Positions 58,309 to 64,000 of a stretch of DNA of 64,000 nucleotides are shown here, in pieces (position 1 is the first letter of the stretch; each line of letters opens with the position of its first letter). The translations under genes and the position numbers were made by a program. A model generated the notes under the pieces. That model was not told the DNA's origin. It saw only the letters and a list, made by a program, of their open reading frames with translations, and searched no databases. This DNA is from Myxococcota bacterium (GTDB taxonomy: Bacteria; Myxococcota_A; UBA9160; SMWR01), in assembly GCA_039030075.1 (NCBI GenBank), contig JBCCEW010000015.1, positions 62,001-126,000 of the forward strand, written 5' to 3'.

Positions 58309-59553
58309 TCAGACGCTCGTCGCGAAGAGCCCCGGCGTGCGGTCAGGGCGGATCGTGTAGTCGGGAAACAGCCGATCCGCGTCTCGACTTCCCAGATGGA
58401 CGTCGAGGGCCTCGGCGAAGACGTCGCGGTAGTCGGTGGTGATCTGCAGGTCGCGCCCGTCGTAGAGATCATCGTCGGACAGTCCCGGCCAGGAGTCGTC
58501 GCGCAGGTGCACCCGCCCACCAGCGACGCCACCTCCGAGCGCCAGCATCAGACCGCCGTGACCGTGCTCCGTTCCGCCGCCATCGTTCTCGTCCGCAGTG
58601 CGGCCGAACTCGGTCATCGCGAGGAGGGCCGTGCGGTCTCGATCGCTGCCGAGGTCGGCGTCGAAGGCCGCCAGCGCGGCCGCCAGGTCCGCGGTGAGGC
58701 CGCTGAGCCTCGGGGTTTCATTCGAGTGGGTGTCCCAACCGCCGGTGTTGACAGTGACGATGCGCACGCCGATGTCCGCCTTCACGAGGGCGGCCGCGTC
58801 GCGCAGGGCGCGGCCGAGGCTCGAGTTGGGGTAGGGCGCCGTGGTGCTCGCTTCGACAGAGGCCACCGTGTCGATGGCAGACAGCGCCTCGGCGAAGCCC
58901 CGCTTCACCGCTTGCTCGGGCAGGGCGGCGTAGCGCTGCTCGAGGGCGGCACTGACCACTTCGGGGTACTGGCCCCGGATCCGGAACCGATCGATGGAAG
59001 GGAAGGCCAGGGCGGGAGCCGGTCCCACGATCGACACGTCCTTGGCGTTCCCCAGCGTGATACCGGCGAGGGCCTGCCCGCCGGCTTCGGCGGCGAGGTA
59101 GCGGTTCAGCCAGCCGGTGGAGACCGTCTTGTCGCCGGGGACCCCGCGCTCCATGAAGTCCTGAGCGTCGAAGTGGGAGCGGGTGGGGGATGGACTCCCA
59201 CTGGCATGCAGGAGGGCCAGGCGTCCGCCGGTGTAGAGCGGCGTAAGCGCAGCGAGCCCCGGGTGGAGGCCGAAGAAGCCGTCGAGGTCGATGAGCTGGC
59301 CCTCCGGGATCGCGAGGGTCGGTCGCCGCGCGTAATAGTCGGCGTCACCGGCCGGGACACACAGATTCAAGCCGTCCGCTGCACCGCGTAGGAAGAGGGT
59401 CACGAGGACGCGGTCGGTCCCGGCCGCGCGCCCGAGGCGGGGGAGCAGCAGGGCGCCCCCCGTGGCCACGGCTCCCTGTAGGAACGCACGACGGCTCCAG
59501 CCGCGACGGCTCATGCGACGGTCTTTGCGATGGGTCTCTCGTGTTCCAGGCAT
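58309..59553 (-). CDS. DUF1501 Tat-exported protein
   Basis: 414 residues from ATG 59553 with AAGGAG six bases upstream. Tat signal RRMSRRGWSRRAFLQGAVATGG. DUF1501 motifs: LVTLFLRGAADGLN, GGRLALLHASGSPSPTRSHFDAQDFME (short parts), GWDTHSNE and LLAMTEFGRTADEN, related to alkaline-phosphatase-like sulfatase folds but uncharacterised. It follows the DUF1800 gene after 11 bases, the well-known genomic partner. The pair is common in planctomycetes and deltaproteobacteria. Confidence 0.92.
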   Translation of the reverse strand: MPGTRETHRKDRRMSRRGWSRRAFLQGAVATGGALLLPRLGRAAGTDRVLVTLFLRGAADGLNLCVPAGDADYYARRPTLAIPEGQLIDLDGFFGLHPGLAALTPLYTGGRLALLHASGSPSPTRSHFDAQDFMERGVPGDKTVSTGWLNRYLAAEAGGQALAGITLGNAKDVSIVGPAPALAFPSIDRFRIRGQYPEVVSAALEQRYAALPEQAVKRGFAEALSAIDTVASVEASTTAPYPNSSLGRALRDAAALVKADIGVRIVTVNTGGWDTHSNETPRLSGLTADLAAALAAFDADLGSDRDRTALLAMTEFGRTADENDGGGTEHGHGGLMLALGGGVAGGRVHLRDDSWPGLSDDDLYDGRDLQITTDYRDVFAEALDVHLGSRDADRLFPDYTIRPDRTPGLFATSV

Positions 59554-59564
59554 GATCATCTCCT

Positions 59565-61364
59565 TCAATGAAGCAGGAATTCGGGGCTCGAGAGCAGAAA
59601 GGCGGCGGCTTGTTCGACCCGCTGGTCGACGGGGCGCGTGCGGAGCGCGTGCGTCACCCCGATCGCGCCGCTCCGCGTGGCGGCGGAGACGCCTTCGGGG
59701 AACCAGCGCGCGATGAGCGCGTCCACGATCTCGAAGCCGTTCGCTCCGTCGTCGATGCCAAAGGCTGGTGCGTAGCCGTCGCGCCCGCGGGCGGCGCGCT
59801 CGATCTGGTTGAGGGTGGTGACGAGACCACCGGGGCTCGCCCAGGCTCCCGAAGTGTCGGGGTAGCCGGTCGGGGGGCGCGCACGGAAGGGGCTCTCGCC
59901 GAGCTCGGCGATCTGGTCTTCCACGGTGTCGGCGATGGCGTCGACCGGCGCATCGAGGCGTCGGGCGAGGCTCGCTACGAGCACGGCAGGTCGCTTGACC
60001 TTCGAACCGCGAAACCTGGGGGTGTCGAGGAACTCGGGAGAGCCGAGCAGTACGCGCATCACAGCACGGAGATCGCCTTCGGTGGCCAGGTAGCGGTTCG
60101 CCAGCTCGCCCACCAGACGCTCGGGGGCCGATTCGTCGACGAAGCGCACCACGAGCTTGCGTGCCAGAAAGCGCGCCGTCTCGGGACGCCGAGCGAGGTG
60201 CTCGAGCAGGCGTTCCCCCCCGGAGAGCCCTTCGCCCGCGTCGATCGGGAAGCCGAGCGGTGCTTTGGAGGCGTCGTCGTGACGGTCGCTCCGGAAGCGG
60301 AAGCCATCCGGTTGGCTCTGATCGAGGGTCCAGCCGGTGAGCGTGCGCGCCACCTCCTCGATGTCAGCCTGGGTGTAGCCCGAGTCGACACCCATGGTGT
60401 GGAGTTCGAGCAGCTCTCGGGAGTAGTTCTCGTTCAATCCGCCGTCGCGATTGAAGCGGTTGTCGAGGTACTCGAGCATGGCTGCCGAGCGCGCCGTGGC
60501 GATCAACATGTCCGAGAAGCGACCGAGCACGTGGGGGCGGATCGCATCGCGTTCGAAGGGAACGACGGTGCGCCGCAGGTTTCCGCCGCCCGCGAAGACG
60601 CTGAAATGGTTGAACCAGAAGTCGACGAGCTGCTCCTCGAGCTGTCGTCGCGACGAGAGCATGCGAAGGATACGGGCTTCGGTGAGCTCCTCGCGTGGGG
60701 TGGCGTCGTCGAAGCGCGCCCGCAGGGTGGGGACGTCCATCGTCAGGCTGGCGAGCCGCGCGAGACGGGCGCCGAGCGCAGGGTCGGCGAGGCTCCCCGG
60801 TGCCAGTTGGGCCTCGATGAACGCGGTGACTCCCAGGGCTTCGATCTCCTGGCGCGTCGCGGCATTCGCTCCGTAGGTCAGCCGCGCGAGCACGTGTTCC
60901 GCCTGGGAAGGGGCGGGCGGAGGCGCTGCGCAGGGAGGGCGTCCCGCACAGGCGAGGCCCGAGGGGCCCGGGCGCCCGGTGCTCGAGTACTGCTCGATGA
61001 AATGGCCGAAATCGACGCCGTCGACTGTGGCCGAGCCGTCGGCATCGGCATCGAGCGCATACGCGGCGTCGCGTTCGCTCATCCCGAAGCTCTCGAGGAA
61101 GCGAAGGAAGTCGCGCCCGTCGACGCGGCCGTTCGCGTCCAGGTCGGCGTCGCAGCGGTTCCCGAAGCCGTCCAGGTCGGTGTCGAGCTGGGAGGGGTTC
61201 GGGGTGTCCAGGCAATTGTCGTCCGGGTCGCAGACCCCGTCTTGGTCGACATCGGGCCCGCTCGGACACGCCAGCGCCGGCGGTGCCGCGAACATGCAGA
61301 CGAGGACCAGCGCAGAGTACCCGAGCGTCGCGCTGCGAAGATCGAAGGAGGGAAATCGGAGCAT
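59565..61364 (-). CDS. DUF1800 protein with thrombospondin-type calcium repeats
   Basis: 599 residues from ATG 61364. Signal peptide (ATLGYSALVLVCMFAAPPALA), then Asp-rich thrombospondin type-3/dockerin-like repeats: DVDQDGVCDPDDNC, DTDLDGFGNRCD, DLDANGRVDGRDF, DADADGSATVDG (residues ~45-125). The DUF1800 domain (LARLTYGANAATRQEIEALG onward, ending SPEFLLH) fills the rest. Calcium is probably bound by the repeats, giving extracellular stability. Function of DUF1800 unknown; next to DUF1501, which is its usual partner. Confidence 0.93.
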   Translation of the reverse strand: MLRFPSFDLRSATLGYSALVLVCMFAAPPALACPSGPDVDQDGVCDPDDNCLDTPNPSQLDTDLDGFGNRCDADLDANGRVDGRDFLRFLESFGMSERDAAYALDADADGSATVDGVDFGHFIEQYSSTGRPGPSGLACAGRPPCAAPPPAPSQAEHVLARLTYGANAATRQEIEALGVTAFIEAQLAPGSLADPALGARLARLASLTMDVPTLRARFDDATPREELTEARILRMLSSRRQLEEQLVDFWFNHFSVFAGGGNLRRTVVPFERDAIRPHVLGRFSDMLIATARSAAMLEYLDNRFNRDGGLNENYSRELLELHTMGVDSGYTQADIEEVARTLTGWTLDQSQPDGFRFRSDRHDDASKAPLGFPIDAGEGLSGGERLLEHLARRPETARFLARKLVVRFVDESAPERLVGELANRYLATEGDLRAVMRVLLGSPEFLDTPRFRGSKVKRPAVLVASLARRLDAPVDAIADTVEDQIAELGESPFRARPPTGYPDTSGAWASPGGLVTTLNQIERAARGRDGYAPAFGIDDGANGFEIVDALIARWFPEGVSAATRSGAIGVTHALRTRPVDQRVEQAAAFLLSSPEFLLH

Positions 61365-61591
61365 CGCGGACCTCTCCCCCAAGGTCCGCGCTGGCACTCT
61401 CGGGTTCGGACCCGTCGTCGAGCGGTGACGCCGGTCACCGAACCCCGCCGGTCGCGAAAAATCTCGATCCGCGAAGGCACGCCGAACGGAGATGTAACGA
61501 AGTCGTCCGAGCGACCGACTCTTCGGGAGAGCGATGTCTGCCTGCAGGTGCGTCGCGGTAGACTGGCCCCGTTGCAGCCGGGAGGAGTTCC

Positions 61592-62425
61592 GTGCCGATT
61601 CGTCGCCCAGGCCTTGCCCACCTCTGCGCCGTTCTGATGATGCTGGGGGCGGGATCCTCCGCGTGGGCGGTTCCGCTCGCGGTGACGAACCCTGGCTTCG
61701 AGGATCTGTATCTCGCGGGCAATCTGCCCGCCCAGTACATGGGCGACGTGCCGGGAGGCGCGTTCCCGACGGGTGGTCCTCCGACGGGTTGGGACGCCTT
61801 CACGCCGGCGGGAGCGCCTGGCCTCGTCGGGGTCCTGAATCCTGCGCAGCCGCCCGTGGCGACCTGCTTTCCGGCCGGCGCACCCGAGGGCGACAACGTG
61901 CTCCTGCTCTACCAGAGCGGCGGTGCCGGCGGGAACCCGTACGGGGTGCGCCAGATCCTCGTGGACGAACTCCAGCCCAACACGCGCTACACGCTGACCG
62001 TCGAGGTCGGCAACATCGCGTCCTGCGCCGGACTGGTCAGCCCGTACACCGGGTTCTTCGACCTCGAAGGGTTCCCGGGCTACCAGGTGCAACTGCTCGC
62101 CGGTGGCAGTCTGCTCGAGGAGGACGACAACACGCTCTTCGCCGAGCTGCTGCCCGCCGAGGGCGAGTTCCGGACCAGCCAGATCGTCTACGAGAGCGGT
62201 GACACGGTGACGCCCGGGCAGGCGCTCGAGATCCGGCTGATCAGTCTCAACCAGGCGACCGCGGCCCCGGGGCAGGACGGCGTGGAGGTCGATTTCGATC
62301 AGATCGTGCTCGAGGCCACGCCGCTGCTGGCGGTGCCGAGCGTCCATCCGGCCTGGCTCACCGCGGTCCTGGGGGTCGCCGGCGTCGCAGCCCAGCGGCG
62401 TCGCAGCCTTCGCGGTAGGCGCTAG
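61592..62425 (+). CDS. Exported protein with lectin-like fold and sorting-like C-terminus
   Basis: 277 residues from a GTG with GGAGG five bases upstream. Signal peptide ending SAWAVPLA; the mature protein begins VTNPGFED, a hallmark of carbohydrate-binding beta-sandwiches, and continues with GWDAFTPAG, RYTLTVEVGN and VEVDFDQIVLEAT, as in many extracellular PEP-CTERM-linked proteins. The C-terminus reads VPSVHPAWLTAVLGVAGVAAQRRRSLRGRR (described by ends VPSV and RGRR): a hydrophobic helix plus basic tail like a sorting signal but without PEP. Convergent with the diguanylate cyclase, sharing CTAG. Confidence 0.78.
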   Translation: MPIRRPGLAHLCAVLMMLGAGSSAWAVPLAVTNPGFEDLYLAGNLPAQYMGDVPGGAFPTGGPPTGWDAFTPAGAPGLVGVLNPAQPPVATCFPAGAPEGDNVLLLYQSGGAGGNPYGVRQILVDELQPNTRYTLTVEVGNIASCAGLVSPYTGFFDLEGFPGYQVQLLAGGSLLEEDDNTLFAELLPAEGEFRTSQIVYESGDTVTPGQALEIRLISLNQATAAPGQDGVEVDFDQIVLEATPLLAVPSVHPAWLTAVLGVAGVAAQRRRSLRGRR

Positions 62426-63351
62426 AGCGACTCGAGCTCGCTCGCGACGACTACCTGATTGCGTCCGCGCGCCTTCGCCTCGTAGAGCGCGCGGTCCGCG
62501 GCGGCGATCACGGTCTCGAAGTCGGGGATGTGGGGGTTCCAGGCGGCGACCCCGATGCTGAGCGTGACCGAGACGGATTGCCCCTGTCCCGAATCGATCT
62601 GCAGCTCCTCGACCGCGGCGCGCAGCCGTTCGGCGAAGATGAGCGCACCCGGCGCGTCGTTGTTCGTGAGGACGGCCAGGAACTCCTCGCCGCCGTAGCG
62701 TCCGCCGCAGTCCGTGGCGCGGACGCGCTCGCCGATCACGCCCGCGACCCGACGCAGGACCTCGTCCCCGACCAGGTGTCCGAACTGATCGTTCACGCGC
62801 TTGAAGTGGTCGATGTCGATCATCACGACCGCGAACGAGAGCTGGTGGCGCCGCGAGCGATTGAACTCGGCAGCGAGCGTCTGGTCGAGGAATCGGCGGT
62901 TCGGCAGGCCGGTCAACGGGTCGGTCGACGAGAGGCGCTCGAGCTCCCGGTTCTTCTCGATCAACTCCTTCTGGGCCGTCACGAGCTTGAGGTTCAGGGC
63001 GATCCGCGCGATCAGATCCTCGGGCTGAAAGGGCTTGCCGATCACGTCGGCGGCACCGCGGCGCAGCAAGCGTGCGCGCCGGGCGGCGTCGGTCACGCTG
63101 GTCAAGACGATCACGGGCACCAGCGCGCCGTCGTCTCGCTCGGCGTTGGCGCGCACGAGCTTCTCGCCGTCGAGGAGCGGCATCACGAGATCGCAGAGCA
63201 CGAGATCGACGGGCTCGGAGAGCAGGCGTTGGAGCCCGGTCACGCCGTTGTCGGCCTCGAGGATGCGGTCGAAGAGCTCGGACTCCTCCAGCGCCTTGCG
63301 GATCTCGGTGCGCTGACGATCCGAGTCCTCGATCAGCAGAATCGTGGACAT
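62422..63351 (-). CDS. Response regulator with diguanylate cyclase output
   Basis: 309 residues from ATG 63351 (GGAAG upstream; the long upstream frame is non-coding). Receiver domain with acidic pocket (LIEDSD) and phosphoacceptor Asp54 in VLCDLVMP; K in IGKPFQ. The GGDEF domain carries YGGEEF at about residues 219-224, with an RxxD inhibitory site (RATD) five residues earlier. It makes cyclic di-GMP when phosphorylated and is product-inhibited. No sensor kinase is nearby. Its stop shares CTAG with the convergent exported-protein gene. Confidence 0.94.
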   Translation of the reverse strand: MSTILLIEDSDRQRTEIRKALEESELFDRILEADNGVTGLQRLLSEPVDLVLCDLVMPLLDGEKLVRANAERDDGALVPVIVLTSVTDAARRARLLRRGAADVIGKPFQPEDLIARIALNLKLVTAQKELIEKNRELERLSSTDPLTGLPNRRFLDQTLAAEFNRSRRHQLSFAVVMIDIDHFKRVNDQFGHLVGDEVLRRVAGVIGERVRATDCGGRYGGEEFLAVLTNNDAPGALIFAERLRAAVEELQIDSGQGQSVSVTLSIGVAAWNPHIPDFETVIAAADRALYEAKARGRNQVVVASELESL

Positions 63352-63506
63352 GACGGCTTCCAACCCAAGGGAGCTCCGGTACCGGTGCAAGGGGCTTCGG
63401 AAATGGGGGTACGACAGTCCTGCATCGGCAGGATGCGTTCCGGACCGAAGCGGCTTGGGCGTCCGCGCCACAATCTGGTGTGGGCAACGCTCGGCCGTGC
63501 GCAACC

Positions 63507-63522
63507 GGGCGCCGAAGCGCCC
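63507..63522 (-). terminator. UUCG-loop hairpin after the acyl-CoA dehydrogenase
   Basis: On the minus strand GGGCGC-TTCG-GCGCCC is a perfect six-pair stem with the stable C(UUCG)G loop, 33 bases past the acyl-CoA dehydrogenase stop. It lacks a clear U tract, so termination strength is uncertain. Confidence 0.5.
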
Positions 63523-63555
63523 AGGCTGGGAGCTCTTTCCGAGTGCGGTCGGGGA

Positions 63556-64000
63556 TCAGTGGGCCAGCAGGTCCTTCGCGATCGCGCGGATCTGGATCTC
63601 GTCCGTGCCCGCGTAGATCTGCAGGACCTTCGCGTCCCGGGCGAGCTGCTCCACGACGTACTCGGCCATGTAGCCGTTGCCGCCGTGCACCTGCACCGCC
63701 TCCATCGCCACCTCGACCGCCGCCCGCGCGGCGTAGAGCTTCATGGCCGACGCCTCGGCGAAGGTCATCGACTTGCCATGGGCATTGAGCTCGATGGTGC
63801 GGAACACCAGGTTCTGGAGGTTCATCCGCGCGACTTCCATCCGCGCGAGCTTGTCCTGGATGAGCTGGTACTCGCCGATCGGCCGTTCGAACTGCACCCG
63901 CTCGCGCGCGTACTTGAGCGAGAGCTCGAGGCAGCGGTCGACCATGCCCAGGGCCATGGCGGCGACCCCCGAGCGCTCGGTCTGGAAGGTGTCCTTTGCG
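63556..64000 (-). CDS. Acyl-CoA dehydrogenase, C-terminal part (5' end beyond window)
   Basis: The last 147 residues are in the window; the frame is open to the window edge. Motifs: TFQTERSGVAAMALG, RVQFERPIGEYQLIQDKLARME, VQVHGGNGYMAEY and LQIYAGTDEIQ. The YEGT-type catalytic glutamate is Ala (YAGT). The Glu in TERSGVAAMALG aligns with the helix-G glutamate of isovaleryl-CoA dehydrogenase, as in the acyl-CoA dehydrogenase at 34637. An internal ATG at 63957 is not the start. Confidence 0.9.
   Translation of the reverse strand, partial: AKDTFQTERSGVAAMALGMVDRCLELSLKYARERVQFERPIGEYQLIQDKLARMEVARMNLQNLVFRTIELNAHGKSMTFAEASAMKLYAARAAVEVAMEAVQVHGGNGYMAEYVVEQLARDAKVLQIYAGTDEIQIRAIAKDLLAH

Noticed and set aside
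61401-61439. Two small hairpins between DUF1800 and the exported protein
   Set aside because: Stems of five and six bases only; too short to assign in GC-rich DNA.
61079-63487. Minus-strand frame of 802 codons across the exported protein and cyclase
   Set aside because: Arg-rich shadow crossing several genes and intergenic DNA; a different minus frame holds the real cyclase.
1-64000. tRNA, rRNA, CRISPR array, insertion sequence or prophage
   Set aside because: I looked for cloverleaf ends, repeated spacer units, transposase motifs and terminal repeats and saw none.

Overview
The window is GC-rich, densely coded DNA from a Gram-negative bacterium. It has TonB-dependent transport, outer-membrane beta-barrels, lipoproteins, Tat-exported enzymes and three proteins with PEP-CTERM-like or related C-terminal anchors. 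The large share of acyl-CoA enzymes, TPR proteins, the DUF1501/DUF1800 pair, fused MFS/spermidine-synthase proteins and an HTTM protein points to an uncultivated lineage near the Myxococcota or another former deltaproteobacterial group. That placement is inference; no rRNA or other marker gene is present. I saw no tRNA, rRNA, CRISPR array, insertion sequence or prophage. No gap between genes exceeds 300 bases.

Layout, left half. Positions 1-4416 hold two tandem fused MFS/spermidine-synthase-like genes on the minus strand, the first cut by the window edge. A divergent third member at 4614 leads an overlapping plus-strand operon (4614-10334) with a small TPR protein, a histidine-rich polytopic protein and an HTTM (gamma-carboxylase-like) protein. 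A minus-strand operon (18358-10360) encodes a membrane-anchored sulfatase-fold hydrolase, a TonB-dependent receptor, two related membrane-anchored helical-repeat proteins and two outer-membrane proteins. A large TPR lipoprotein and a divergent PEP-CTERM protein follow. Next come a transglutaminase-like lipoprotein and a convergent dimethylglycine/sarcosine-dehydrogenase-like gene co-transcribed with an AGCS symporter.

Middle. Positions 27894-32451 encode an acyl-CoA synthetase, an MFS carrier and a TMTC-like membrane/TPR protein whose best start is a CTG. A TetR gene faces a degradative cluster (33166-39535): a crotonase lacking both usual glutamates, a nitroreductase, an acyl-CoA dehydrogenase, an HsaA-like flavoprotein, an LLM oxidoreductase and a D-aminoacylase-like lipoprotein. 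A YeiH-type exporter lies opposite an Lrp/AsnC regulator, followed by a second acyl-CoA synthetase.

Right half. Positions 43066-50020 form a complete TonB2/TtpC-type energising operon (TonB-domain lipoprotein, DUF3450, TtpC-like, ExbB, ExbD, TonB, TPR, DUF3313-like lipoprotein), a plausible energy source for the TonB-dependent receptor upstream. A PadR-DUF2141-carotenoid oxygenase operon, a PEP-CTERM protein with a hairpin against its start codon, an amidohydrolase, a BKACE enzyme with a DapB-like dehydrogenase, the DUF1800/DUF1501 pair, an exported protein, a diguanylate cyclase response regulator and a truncated acyl-CoA dehydrogenase complete the window.

Gene junctions are very tight: many ATGA, GTGA, TTGA and TGATG overlaps, and convergent pairs that share a CTAG or overlap by 67 bases.
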